This document shows positions 33,758-45,200 of a DNA stretch of 64,000 bases, piece after piece. The stretch's first letter is position 1; each line of letters begins with the position of its first letter. The notes beneath the pieces were generated by a model. The model saw nothing but the letters and a program-made list of their open reading frames with translations. It ran no database searches and was not told where the DNA came from. The position numbers were made by a program, and so were the translations under genes. This DNA comes from Saururus chinensis (lineage: Eukaryota; Streptophyta; Magnoliopsida; Piperales; Saururaceae): positions 35,713,057-35,777,056 of the forward strand of contig CP141148.1 of NCBI GenBank assembly GCA_035235625.1. The letters are read 5' to 3'.

Positions 33758-36100
33758 ACATAGCCCTTCATTATGTCAGAAATAGTTATATCCAACTTGG
33801 GTGGAGGATCAGAAAATAGATTATTTCTAAGTAATTCAAGAAACCAGCACCATATTTTCTCATGCATGTTCTCAACCACTGCAAATGCGACACATAGTAT
33901 ATTATTGGCCTTGTCTAGTGCAGTTGCTATCAATAGCTAACCAAGATACTTTTCTTTCAAGAAAGTTGCATCTACCATTAGCAATGGCCTCAGTGTTGTT
34001 CTAAACGCTCTTACAACAGCCCAAACATCTAAAATACTATTTCAAAATTGTACATCCATATAGGTCTGGGAATATCACATGATCTAATTGGAACAACTGT
34101 ACATCCTAGATCTTTCCTTTCTATCTGAATAACATATGCAAGAAGTATGATATAGGATTCGTCTGGGTCCCCATCTATTAAATTATTCAGTGATTTATCT
34201 GCACAACTGAATATTAAATTGTTAACATTCTAATAAAGGTTATACGACAAGTTAATTGGTCATGTCCCCGATAACATGATAACGCTCAAAGTTGTGATAT
34301 TGTAAACCTGAACCAATTAAACATCGTGTTCATGTTAACACGATAGGTAATCAGGTCAAGTTGTAAGAAAATGCGACCATAGGCTTCTTGTGTGCCCGAT
34401 AACATGTCATATTCAAATGTCGTGCTACGGAACACACAGTGTAATGAGTCTAATAAGTTATCTTTACCTGCACGCCAATATTTCTTGTAGTTCGCCATTA
34501 TACCCCAGTGTTTTGAAATATAACTTGTTATACTTTTCCATGTAATATCTACTGAATATTTAAACAACTTATAACATTTTCTCGTAATCCAAATGTGTGA
34601 TGCTAGAGGATGGTCAGTTGACCTCCTTTACATTCTACACAAATGGTTGGACACTAACCTCATCTCAGTCACATGATCTCTATATTTGAAGTCCTTATGT
34701 ACTAATTACAAGATTAATTGGAGCACTTTGCAGCATACGTATTCATGCTCTCATCCACAACACGATAAGTGAAATTCGCCTTTATTACTAGGTTGATCAA
34801 AACCCTCTTGAAATGTAACAGGTGTGTGCCCATTTTGAGTAGATTCTTGTAGTCCTTTGCTTGCAAACTACCAGTCACTACCTTGCCCTCACTAATATTT
34901 GGTTCCAACAGGTTGAGATAATTGATTGTCTTCCACTTTGCCTTGGCTTCAACGTCAAAGTTACTGGGTACTTCACTGTGTCTGAATTCTTCATGGTCAG
35001 ATATACTTTCCATGTCAATTATATCATTCTCATTCCATTGACCATTACCCCACACTTTTTCAAATTCTTCGTTATCGTAATTATAAGGATTGTATGGGGG
35101 TTCATAGTTATCAAATGAAGTCCTCATCGCACCCATCGTTGGCAACATTTTTTCTTATTCAGTCTAATCGACTTCTATCATAGGTTTTGTAGGCATTGGA
35201 TTGTTCACAGGTTCTCTTAATCTATATTGGATATTAATGTGTTAATCAATATGTGATATAGCTCAACATCATATATTCGGTTACATGTTTACAAATCGTA
35301 TCGTGTTAGCAATAACACGCTATTATATAGGTCATGTTATTACATTTACGCTGAAAAGAATTTGTGTTATATCCCATATGTAGGTTGCAATATTACTTAT
35401 GCGATATTATAAATATCGTGTTTTTTCTTCACACCATATTATTTGAACTAAATACGATAGGTTCAATATTGTGTGCTCTAGTACATGATAAAGTATAATA
35501 TTGTGTAATCTAAAATTCTTTGTTACCTAACAGTTTCAATAGTGAATTGTGTATCATTTACTCTGGTCTGTAATCCGAAACTAGAGCTGGGCTGAGCCAT
35601 TACCATCGGTGATTTGGCTATATTGAATGTCTCATTCCTTTCTACTAATGGTGACTCTTTCATCTCGGTATACAATGATTACACCTCCTTATTTGCCTTT
35701 TTATGAATAGAAAATACTAATTGCAGGTTCTCGTCGTCTTCTAATTCATATATAATAGATGATTGAGAAGATGAAATTAAATAATTAAAAGTCACATTAC
35801 CATTGATGGCAAATCATTCTTTGACTTAAAGCAGTAGCGCGTTGAACCTCACTGACAGATCAATGTTCATCAATTGTGCCTTTCCACCTATATACATACG
35901 ATAATTGTTTACCTCTCCGTTGTAATATATACAAGTATTAATCCTATCTATTATGGGGGTTAAAGGGTGATCGAACCCATCGAAATGATTCTTTTGGAGC
36001 CCTGAATAGCTTCTAGAGTATAAAAAAAATGGGTTTTTACTGAACAATGGCACTCGCCAGTGAGCCAACGCCGGTCACCTCCCGCCAGCGAGTTTTGATT
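33758..36100 (-). pseudogene. MULE (Mutator-like) transposase, upstream part, decayed
   Basis: Minus-strand pieces in order: 36068-35826, an N-terminal YNGEVNNYRMYIGGKAQLMN segment; 35148-34714, acidic region then FKRVLINLVIKANFTYRVVD, like the MuDR N-terminal plant domain; 34567-34286, with YKKYWRAGKDNLLDSLHCVF; then about 34020-33770, RPLLMVDATFLKEKYLG, a stop, and ATALDKANNILCVAFAVVEN through ITISDIMKG. The VDATFLK and ISD segments carry the DDE-type catalytic aspartates. Stops, frameshifts and the LTR insertion make it non-functional. Terminal inverted repeats were not found. Confidence 0.85.
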
Positions 36101-36419
36101 GCTGCCGATGAATCCTCCCTACTAGAACAACGCCGCATTATTTCGGTATTCATTTATTATAATATGTGTAAATAGTAGGTTTATTTAAAATTTAAGGGCA
36201 ATTTTGTCTATAAACAGTTAATATGGCATTTGCGTTTAAAATCTAGAGAATATGAAATATTAGCTTCTTCAGCCACGTGATACCGAAAAGAACTCTTATA
36301 TTTCATGTTGTATCATGCCATATTTCATGTAATTTGAGTACAAAATGTATCTGATAAATATTTGCCATTGAAGCAAATATATAATTTTTAGGAGGAAACT
36401 AAAGATTTACAATTAGTAA

Positions 36420-37144
36420 AACTTGTAGTCATATATCTTGAGTCCCATTACTATAAGCATGTGCTCACGCACATTAGTATGTACCCAGGCATCGTCAGCC
36501 ATCAAATTTCAGTCCAACAAGAGACATCACTCTTTGGGGTATATAGATGATTCGCCACCTTTGCCTATGATACTCAGGCTCAAGGGTAACGCGTGTCAAC
36601 CTGGGCTCATGTTAACTTTTTCACTTATCTATCTAATGGTAACTTTTTCCATTTATCTATCTATATATGTATATAGACACACACGACTGATGCATCATTG
36701 AATTAATTTCACTTGCTTTCTTCTCTTTATTAATGTAACATGTGCTTACGAAGTCAAAAACGTGTGATTCCTCATTTCTATACAAATTTTGGGACTAATA
36801 ACTAATCAAAGGTTGCAGTTGAGATGTTATTTTTTGGACTAAAGAAAATTCGCATAACATTATAGAAAGATTTAAGGCGTAACCATTACTATAGATGAGA
36901 GAGTCTATAAGCAAGATGATGGGGAGAAAAGCATGCAGACTATTACATAATAAGAATATTAAAAAATCCATTTCCATATGAAGTTGGTAGTCAGTAAATA
37001 TATGCAGTACTGACTCAGTAAAACGACCGTTTCCACTGATTCATATAATTTGTTTTAGTATTAGGAGGTAGCGACCGCCTCTATCCAACTATAAATAGCT
37101 CCTCATCCCAAATTTCTTCTTCAACCAGAGCATGCTTGTCAACT
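36420..37144 (+). promoter_or_regulatory. Orphan GLP promoter, coding region deleted
   Basis: Aligns with the promoter of GLP gene D (51660-52350) through box 2 (ACTGACTCAGTAAAACG at 37009-37025), the TATA box TATAAATAG at 37090-37098 and 5' UTR up to CAGAGCATGCTTGTCAAC. It then jumps to sequence that lies after the GLP in D2 (homologous to 53577 onward). Box 1 is also gone here: a deletion between two GCA words removed about 25 bp. No GLP exon remains. Confidence 0.85.
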
Positions 37145-37783
37145 TTTTAGGATTAATCAGCACTTAAGTGAAAGTATCAAACAAACAAACCATGTGTATC
37201 ATGTGCTGATCAGACCAAGATGAATAGATGCTGGTTATATAAGACCAAAGTCATAGGATGAGAGTTTATTGTACCGCGGAGTCTAATACAATTAGAAAAT
37301 GTGTTAAAAGATTAAAAGCAATATCCATCACAAACTAACTTGGTAATATGACCATTTCAATCAACCGTCCCAAGTATATCTAACAAGGGCATTGGCTCAC
37401 CTTCCTTCTTTTCCTCACACGTAAAAATACTTAACCAAATCTTGGTCCCATTTAATGGTACGTTGAAAGAACACGGTGACAGTTTTCACCATTTAAACTT
37501 GCATAATCAAATATTAAAATTTTTAATGTTAGTCTGAATTTTGTGTGTTTAATCTGAATTAAAATTTAATTGGTAATTCTTGCATCTTGCTGCTTATTAT
37601 TTGTATATATATATCATTGTTCTGTCGACGCTGCAGAAAGACTGGTCACAAAACTAAGTCCATTTATAATCTGAGTTCTCATCTTATTCAGTAGCAAAGG
37701 CAAACACTAACTTATTTTGAAGCTTTTATTCTACATCATAGCTCCTTCAGTAGACTATGGCAGCCCTAGCGGTGGGGTGATAA
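37145..37783. other. GLP downstream / repeat-protein 3' flank
   Basis: Homologous to 53577-54220. No gene. It presumably contains the 3' UTR of the minus-strand repeat-protein gene near 37783. Confidence 0.6.
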
Positions 37784-38365
37784 TTAAGCATAAGCAGCAG
37801 CGCAGCTGGCTGTTGGGGATAGCAGGTAATTGGCCTGCAGCATGTTCATCAGCTGGTTGGCCTGCACTGCGTTCAACAATTGGTTGGCCTGCTGCTGGTT
37901 GAAGAGCTGGTTGGCCTCCAGCTTCTTGAAGAATTGGTTTGCCTGCTGCTGGTTGAAGAGCTGATGGGCCTGTTGTTGGTTGAATGCCTGGCTAGCCTGA
38001 AGCTGGTTGAAGAGCCGGTTGGCCTGCAATTGATTAAAAAGCTGAGCACCCACAGCAGGACTAGCGATGGCGGGAACGTTGTATGCACCAAATGGGGAGA
38101 TAGCTGCAACGTTGGAAAAGATATTAGGGGAGGACCAGCCTGCGTAGTATGAGCTGATAGCATAGTAGGGGCTCCCAATGGGCACCCCTGCAGCCAAGCT
38201 GGGTAGGACATTCAGATTGCTAAAGGCTACTGAGGGGACAATGGAATAATGGGGGCCGAAGTGTCCTGGTACGTAGGTTGCATGGATGGTGGTGAAGCAG
38301 AGGAGGAGAGAGAGGAGAATTGAGAGGAGGGAGAGGCTTTTGGACAGGTTGAAGGAGATGGCCAT
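37784..38365 (-). CDS. Secreted Gln/Asn-rich 9-residue repeat protein 2 (storage-protein-like)
   Basis: Single exon, 193 aa, paralog of the gene at 15800. Residues 1-29 are a signal peptide nearly identical to that of paralog 1 (MAISF-LSK start, Leu-rich core, CFT). Residues 30-106 are Pro/Tyr/Ser/Ala-rich and contain NVAAISPFGAYNVPAIASP. Residues 107-182 hold nine 9-residue units, consensus ANQLFNQQQ, with one odd unit (ANQFFKKLE) carrying charges. Cys at 23 and 188 are shared with paralog 1. The TATA box is TATAAATG at 38446-38453 on the minus strand. The signal peptide and unit register are kept between paralogs despite repeat-number change, which suggests selection on the protein. Function unknown. 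Confidence 0.85.
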   Translation of the reverse strand: MAISFNLSKSLSLLSILLSLLLCFTTIHATYVPGHFGPHYSIVPSVAFSNLNVLPSLAAGVPIGSPYYAISSYYAGWSSPNIFSNVAAISPFGAYNVPAIASPAVGAQLFNQLQANRLFNQLQASQAFNQQQAHQLFNQQQANQFFKKLEANQLFNQQQANQLLNAVQANQLMNMLQANYLLSPTASCAAAYA

Positions 38366-38445
38366 GTTGGGAGATCAGGATCAGGACGTCAGAGACTTGT
38401 GCTTGTTTGGGCTTTGGTGTGGGGGAGTGTTGAGAAAAAGGCCTG

Positions 38446-38453
38446 CATTTATA
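38446..38453 (-). promoter_or_regulatory. TATA box of repeat-protein gene 2
   Basis: TATAAATG on the minus strand about 80 bp before the ATG, in the context CTCTATAAATGCAGG. It is conserved in the pseudogene copy (54817-54824). Confidence 0.7.
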
Positions 38454-38881
38454 GAGGAGAGGATGGATTGGAGCTGACTTGATTTCCACTTGCTTATGGG
38501 ATGTGGATCAGATTTGAAGGAGTTTGCGTAATTTGTTGCACAAAAAATCCAGAATTGGATTGAACTGGGTAAAACCCAACCGAAATTTATCAGTTCCTCC
38601 AAAAAAAACCAAGTGATTACGTATTATAAAAAAAAATGAGAACCAAAACCCAACCGAATCGAACTAATACCTCGTATAAAATCCCGAGTTCCACACTAGA
38701 TTAAAAGACATCATTTCATTTGCCATCAATTAAATCCCATCCGAAGGCAATGTAATTGCAAGCACTGACAAATGCTCCATTTATTACAGCAAATCCACAA
38801 AACCTTCTTATTCAAAACAGGATAAACTAATAATTAGAATAGGATAGACTACTGATCATGGGTTGTTTCTAATGTGGCCTT

Positions 38882-39689
38882 CTAGTTGTTCACCCAAAAC
38901 TTAGACTGGAGATCGTCCACTACATTCTTCTCCAGTTGAAATGCTCTCGCCAAGATCTCATCTGAGATGGGTGGCTTCGATCCGAAGACAGCATTGGCAA
39001 TGGTAATCACACCTGGGTTTTGGCTGCTCAGTGCGGCTATGGCCACTGCGTTGGAGTGACTTGGGTTGAATTGGAAATGGATGAGCCCCTCTGGGAAGAC
39101 AAACACATCCCCCTCCTTAAGGACCTTGCTTATGAGACGATTTTCAGGGTTGGATGTAACAAAGCCAACGTAGAGTTCTCCTTCCAGCACAATAAGGATC
39201 TCAGTGGCCCTTGGGTGAGTGTGGGGAGGGTTCTCGCCGTATGGGGCATAGTCAATCCTAACCATGGAGATGCCCAGAGTGTTGAGGCCTGCTATCTGGT
39301 TCACAGTCGCCATCGTCACATTTGATCCAACTATGTTGTCAGTGTTGCCAGGTACGTTAAGCCCCGACAAGAAAAAGTCCTCTGGAGCAGCCATCTTTGG
39401 GTCCTTGCAGACAAAGCCATTTACGCGAACTGAAAAAGTACAAACCAAATATCTCCCAAGATGAGCATAAACAGTGCAAGCAAAAAAAAGGGAGGTGCAC
39501 ACGCAGTAGATGTGCGGAAACTTATATGCTTTTCTTGCATACGGGAAGTCATGAGTGTATAAACATACCGGGGGAGTTGCGGTCAGCAACACAGAAGTCT
39601 TGAAGTGGACTTGGATCAGATGCGATGGCAAGTGAAGCAGCCAAGGAGAGGAGAGCAAGCACAACAAGAGTTGGAGAGGAAGTTGCCAT
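38882..39689 (-). CDS. GLP: Germin-like protein, subfamily 1 type (GLP gene B)
   Basis: Exon 1 is 39689-39569 and exon 2 is 39429-38882 on the minus strand, with a 139 bp intron; the product is 222 aa. The predicted protein appears identical to that of GLP gene A: signal peptide to about 23, Cys33/Cys48, NVT at 77-79, His110, His112, Glu117, His158, EGD at 146-148 and the WVNN end. Only four synonymous changes in the exons and one substitution plus a 2 bp indel in the intron were seen. A longer open frame through the intron (to 39667) is in a different frame from the true exon 1 and is an artefact. Secreted cupin as for gene A. Confidence 0.96.
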
Positions 39690-39950
39690 CTTTGTTTTTC
39701 TGAGGACTCTGATTAATTATGCTCTGGGTTATGTGGAAGAACCATGGGATAAGGGGCTTTTTATAGCTAGAAGCCGAGGTTCCTGTCTCCTACTACAAAG
39801 AAAAGTTATGGAAATTGATTAAGATAGCCGTTTTACTGAGTCAATTTTTCAATATATTAATCTGAATGACTACCAACTGATTCTAGACATGAATTTTTTC
39901 TTTGCTGTTGTTTTAGTCTGCTTGCAAAAAACAGACGCAGTCCATGCAGA
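39690..39950 (-). promoter_or_regulatory. Promoter of GLP gene B
   Basis: TATAAAAAG at 39757-39765, box 2 (TTGACTCAGTAAAACGGC) at 39827-39844 and box 1 at 39925-39943, followed by CAAGCAGACT, all on the minus strand and matching gene A. Confidence 0.75.
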
Positions 39951-40463
39951 GCTTCTTTTGTCTCCATCTTCTTTGTTTTTATCCCATATTTAGCAGCTTC
40001 TTCTCTCTTCCCTACCAAAAATACTTAATCTGGTTAATACTTCTCTACATTAATTTTCCGTAACTTTGTTTAAGAAAATACCTTAATTGCTACCTTCAAT
40101 TAGCTAATCTTAGAAGTTTTATAAAATAAGGCATTGCATGTTTGACTTGGCAAGGAAGAAATACATTAAGAAAGTGAAGAAAGCAAGTGCAACCTATTGA
40201 TGAATGGCGCATCATCTCATCAAAATACATTTTCAATGATGCTTCATTCGTCAATACTTAGATGATTCCTGTGTCACAAATCAGATATAATTGGGCTTAC
40301 GACATAAAAAATGAAAAGGGGGTCTATGTCTTCCTTACACCTTGGGGTACGTGTTAACAGTATGTACACACTTTAGTAGTAACTTTTTTTAAAAAAAAAC
40401 TTTTGTACCTACTTTGAGGCACCGATTTTTCACATTCGGTTTGTAATCTAGCATACTTAAGTA

Positions 40464-40776
40464 CTCCATCCGTCCCAAATTTCTTTATATGTAAATCAAA
40501 ATTTGATAACCTCAAAGAGGTACACTCTAGAGAAAAATACATAATAATGTTACCCCAAACTAAAGCCAACTAGACACCTATGTCTTAAATTAATAGCTTC
40601 ATTTACTAGAAAAGTTTATTCCATATTAATATTTTTATTTTGTTCAATTTAAGTAGTTGGGTAGGTACTTAAAAAGAGTGATAAGTTTATTTTCCTTTGT
40701 ATTAGATGTGAGTTTTACAATTTAATAAAAATTATTATTTTTTCAAATGTAACTATTAATATGGGATGAAAGGAAT
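40464..40776. mobile_element. Stowaway-like MITE, diverged (block B copy)
   Basis: Left end CTCCATCCGTCCCAAATTTC after TA; right end near TTAATATGGGATGAAAGG. Orthologous in position to 28341-28643. Confidence 0.5.
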
Positions 40777-41185
40777 ATATTATTTCCTGGTTGATGCATA
40801 AGATGGCATTTAAATTTTAACCTTAAGACAACTAGGACGACAAAAAATGGAGTGAACCGAGAGGAGCCTAATGTTTTAAGCTTGAAAGCTCAAAATATAT
40901 ATAATCCACTTTTACATCAGCTGAAAATCAATTGGATTTTGCTTCCAGAATATCATTATTTCTTCTCGAAGATAATTCTCCTATTATGGTTATGTAAGTG
41001 AGATATAGTGATATCCGATTATGTTGCTTTGAACCAGTTCAGCTACCTAGTAACTAGTTAATTGGTCCAAGGGGAAAGGGTAGACCTGGTCAAACATGTA
41101 TTTAACAATTAATAATATTTTGGTTGCAGGAATAAAAATATGTTTGTGGAATAAGTCCGTTATTTTGCTTTGGTACAGAAAAGGA

Positions 41186-41306
41186 GCAGCTGTTAAATCC
41201 TAATACAGAGTTATAAAGACTAAGTACAATAGTTAAATGCTAATACATAGTTATGAAGACTAAGTACAATAGTTAAATGCTAATACAGTGTTTTAAAGAC
41301 TAAGTA
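41186..41306. repeat. Minisatellite, three units of about 41 bp (block B copy)
   Basis: Same unit as 29047-29172 with different point changes; the array length is conserved at three units. Confidence 0.75.
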
Positions 41307-41689
41307 GATGACTTCTCTACCATGTCTAGTCTCCTATTTGGTTGAGGCAGATTGCGTTAAGCAGCTGGTTGATGCTCTGTCCATCGAGACTGATTAGGCT
41401 TGGGCAGATAGTCCTCCTACCATGTCACTCCATGGGCCCTCAGTACACCTTGAATATGCAATCATTTTTCTCATTGTAGACCCACAAGAGATACAACCCA
41501 TGAATTTTTAAATGAAAAAATTATTTTTAAAACAGAAAAGGGTTACTTTGCCCAATTTAGGTAGAAACTTATAATTGCACATGATGCATGTGTTAATCTT
41601 TGTTAAACATTTAAAACTTTGCACTTAGTAGGGTTTGAATCTTTGGGCGGAATTGCCTATGATTTGGTTTTTTAACGGCAAAGTTTGTA

Positions 41690-42005
41690 CTCCTTCTATT
41701 CTACATTAATAGCAATATTTGGTTACTCAAAATAAACTACTCTCTCGGTCCTAATCTAATAGCTCTATTTGATAAAAAAAAATTGTTCCACATTAATAAC
41801 TCAAATTTGTTCAAGATAAGTGATTGAGTATTTAATTAAAAAAGAGTATCATAAGCTTATTTTCCTTTCTTTTAGATGTGAGTTTCAACATTCAATAAAA
41901 ATTATTATTTTTTTAAATGAAGCTATTAATATAGGACACATGGAGTATTATTTTAAAAAAGCAAATGGAGTTATTAATGTGGGACAGAGGGTCTATTATT
42001 ATAAG
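41690..42005. mobile_element. Composite Stowaway-like MITE remnants
   Basis: Two pairs of degraded ends are visible: an outer pair (ACTCCTTCTATTCTACATTA near 41689 and TTAATGTGGGACAGAGGG near 41973) and an inner pair (CTCTCTCGGTCCTAATC near 41743 and TTAATATAGGACACATGGAG near 41926). One element probably inserted in another. Block A near 29555-29630 has only the outer one. Confidence 0.5.
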
Positions 42006-42239
42006 ATATTATTGTTGATATAAGTTTAAATTTAATGTTAATGTGCTACCTCAAAAGAGGTTTGGATATCCTTTTTTACCTAAAGAATGAGTAGTTATGG
42101 GATCGGGGGAATGCTAAATAAGGCAAGTTTTTTGGGTGATTGGGGCGATTAAGTTCCCTACCTAATTGTCACAGCCGCCGGTGCCCCTCTTGGCTTGCCT
42201 CTGGCCATGTCAACCTCTCCCCTCCTATTTCCTTCCCCT

Positions 42240-45200
42240 CTTCTTGCTCCTTCGTGCCTCTCCTCTCATGGCAAGTGTAAGAACTCCATGCATGCCCTCA
42301 TTGAAGAACCTTTTCCAAGAATTCTCCACCACAACAGACTCAGTTTTGCCCAACTACCATGACTCTTGCAACTTTCTTGAAATTGCAATTGATGAAGATG
42401 AAGTTGAAGTAGAGGGTTTACGATGGAAAAATACTTTGATTGACTATGTGTTGGGATGCAGACCTTTCTACATAGGTTTGAAGTGTTCATTGTGGAAAAC
42501 AAGTAAGATTTTTTTATATCATCTCCTTATCGGATGGCTTTCTTCTATTTAAATTTAATAATGAAGTGGATTGCACTAAATTGCTTGGGTCAATCTAGTC
42601 CATTGTCAATCGACCTTTGATTCTCGAGACGTAGACAACAAGCACAAAACTAGTCAAAGACTTGCTATGTTTGATCCTATTGTGGATCGGACTTCCTAAT
42701 CTTCCTTTGTTGTATTGAAGTGCTAAGAACTTTGGTCATATTGCTAGTTCATTTGGAACCCCATTGTATATGGACTAATTAACTAAAAATCGCTAATAAC
42801 TCTCCTTTGCTTGTCTATGTGTAGAGATGAGGTTTATATTATCAGAGGATGACTCAGTTTTTTGTCACCAAATAATTTATGAGTGGAAACCGCTAATTTG
42901 TACTCAATACCATTGTTTTGATCATTCTACTCATGCTTGCACATGTCCCAAGCCAAGGTCCCAAGAGACACCAATTCTGTATTACTTAGTATAGTTCCTC
43001 AAAGTGAAATACCTTAACCTGATGCTATTCCTTCTTAGCCAGTGTTATTCATAGTAAATCAGAGAGATATGGCACAACAGGAGCCACATATTGGCATAAG
43101 GTCTCTCAATATTGCATTTGAGGAATGAAATTCCTTGTCGTGTTAATCAGTCTAATAATTCTCTTGTTGAAGCATTGAGGAAGAGACCAAATGAAGACAA
43201 TTCTATTTTGGATCCTTCTATCCAAACCGCCAATCAGGTGTTAAGTATGAGAATCTTCATTCTGATCATAATACTACTTTAAATCCTACTCTTAAATGTG
43301 AATTATATGTGGACTTATCTCTTGTTCTTACACACAAATCATATTATTGGCATTGACTCTATGTATTTTTCTCCCTCTGCTAATGATCATTTATCAACTC
43401 TCAATGAGAACATAAATGAATCTCATATAGCTACATCACTGTCCCAAGATGATTTTATTGAAGTTAATAGTAAAAGCTCAAGGAAAAATAAAAGAAAAAA
43501 GCAGTGAAGTAGTCACATTTCTCTGACATGGAACTTAGGTCTGGCCTTAGACAAGGTCAATCTTCTATATCTTTTTTATTAGTATAATGACCTAGAATGC
43601 CGGGGTTAAATAATTGAATAAGGTCGCCTCTGTTAGCTTCTTAATTCTAAAAAACTTTGTGGGTATCATGGGCCTCAATGAGACCCGAGTTCAAGAAGTG
43701 AGAGCTAAGAGGATTCAGGTTTCCATTATTTCCACTTGGTCTTTTTTGGTTAATTATCAATCTTCTGACTCAGGTTGAATTTGGGTTGGATGAAATTCTT
43801 CATGATATTTTATAAGGAAAGTAGAGGAGTGATCTCAATTTATTCACTATCTCATCAATACACTATTAGATAATATTTCATTTGAATGCACTTTTGTTTA
43901 TGCAGAAAAACTCTTATTTGAATGTAGGGAACTTTGGCATTGGAGAGGGCGTCACTCCACTATTACTTCATCTCCTTTGCTTCTACGTGGTACTTTAATT
44001 TTTCATTTTCCATCCAGGAAAAAAATTGAAAGTAATATTGTTCCAGCTTCTTATCTTGCAGAAGTTAATAATAGTGTTGGTTTACTTGAGTTGCATCTTG
44101 ATTCTTTTTTCACTTGGACTAATAAAAGTATGGGCAACAAAAGAATTGTTTCTAAAATTGATAGTCTTTTATAATGTTGGTTTGATTAATTAATTCCTGG
44201 TGTGGCAGTTCGTTGTATCCTTTCCTAATGTTTCATATTATTATCCTTTATTGATTCATTTTAATCTATCTTCTATTTGGGTGAAAAAGCCTTTCAGATT
44301 TTTAATTACTAAATGAGTACATATGATTTCTGAGATGCTATTCATTCATCTTTGAATAGTGATGTCAAAGGTAATCCTTTGTTTATCATAGTTCAAAAAT
44401 TGACAATTCTCAAGTAGGCTATCAAAAAAGGGAATAGAAAAGAGTTTGAGAATAATCAAAGTAGATTTGATGAAGCTAAGGTTTTCCTTCAACGTTGGCA
44501 GCTTTTGATTAAAAATAGTCCCTTCAATTATACTGACATTTTAGAAGAAGCTAAAGCCATAACCAGAGCTTGCAAGAAAAGAATCTTTTTACAAACACAA
44601 ATCCAGAGTTAAATGGCTTCTTGAAGTGGATTGTTGTACTAATTTTTTCAATGTTGTTACTTCTAGGAATGTCTTCTAACTTTAATCATTTTATTGAAAA
44701 ATGCTCGAAGGAGATAAGTTGGTTACTGCAAATGCCATTAGGAAGGAAGCTTTTTCTTTTTTCAAGCATCTCTTCACTCCATCATCTATACCTCTAGTTA
44801 CTTCATATGTAAAATCCCACCTTACTGAAGATCATATCAACTCACTTATAATCCCCATTACTTCATATGAGATTTATAAGATTGTCCTATCCTCACCTTC
44901 TAACAAAGCCACTGGCCAAGATGGTTTTTCTAAGAAATTTTTTGTTAGATATTGGGATATTCTTGGAGATGATTTCTGCAAGGCAATTATGCATTTTTTT
45001 CTCCTATGGAAGATTGACAAAATTATTAAAGAACACCTTCTTGACCCCCATTCCTAATGAAAAAGGAGCCAACTATTTTGATAAATTCATACCTATATCC
45101 CTTTGTAACTTCTTGTACGAAGTCAATATAAAGATCATAGCAAGGAGGTTTTCTTATGACCTTCATTAATTATTAGTGTTAATGAAGCGGCTTTTTTAAA

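Larger units (their letters stand above)
36295..38540. repeat. Segmental duplication D1 (partner D2 51566-54905)
   Basis: Begins ATATTTCATGTTGTATCATG, as D2 does near 51568, and carries a GLP promoter then the repeat-protein gene. Compared with D2 it has lost the GLP coding region and its 3' flank between about 37144 and the TTTAGGATTAATCAGCAC homology. Confidence 0.85.
38530..42720 (-). repeat. Segmental duplication block B (partner A 25880-30350)
   Basis: Starts with CCAGAATTGGATTGAACTGG directly after D1 and follows block A through the GLP, promoter, MITE, minisatellite and LINE fragment. Beyond 42720 block B continues into LINE sequence that block A lacks. Confidence 0.85.

Noticed and set aside
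38882..39667. A single 261-codon minus-strand ORF covering GLP gene B without an intron
   Set aside because: Its N-terminal part reads exon 1 in the wrong frame and then crosses the intron; the conserved 121 nt exon and GT..AG sites, shared with all paralogs, give the proper protein. The same open frame is broken in gene A by the 2 bp intron indel.
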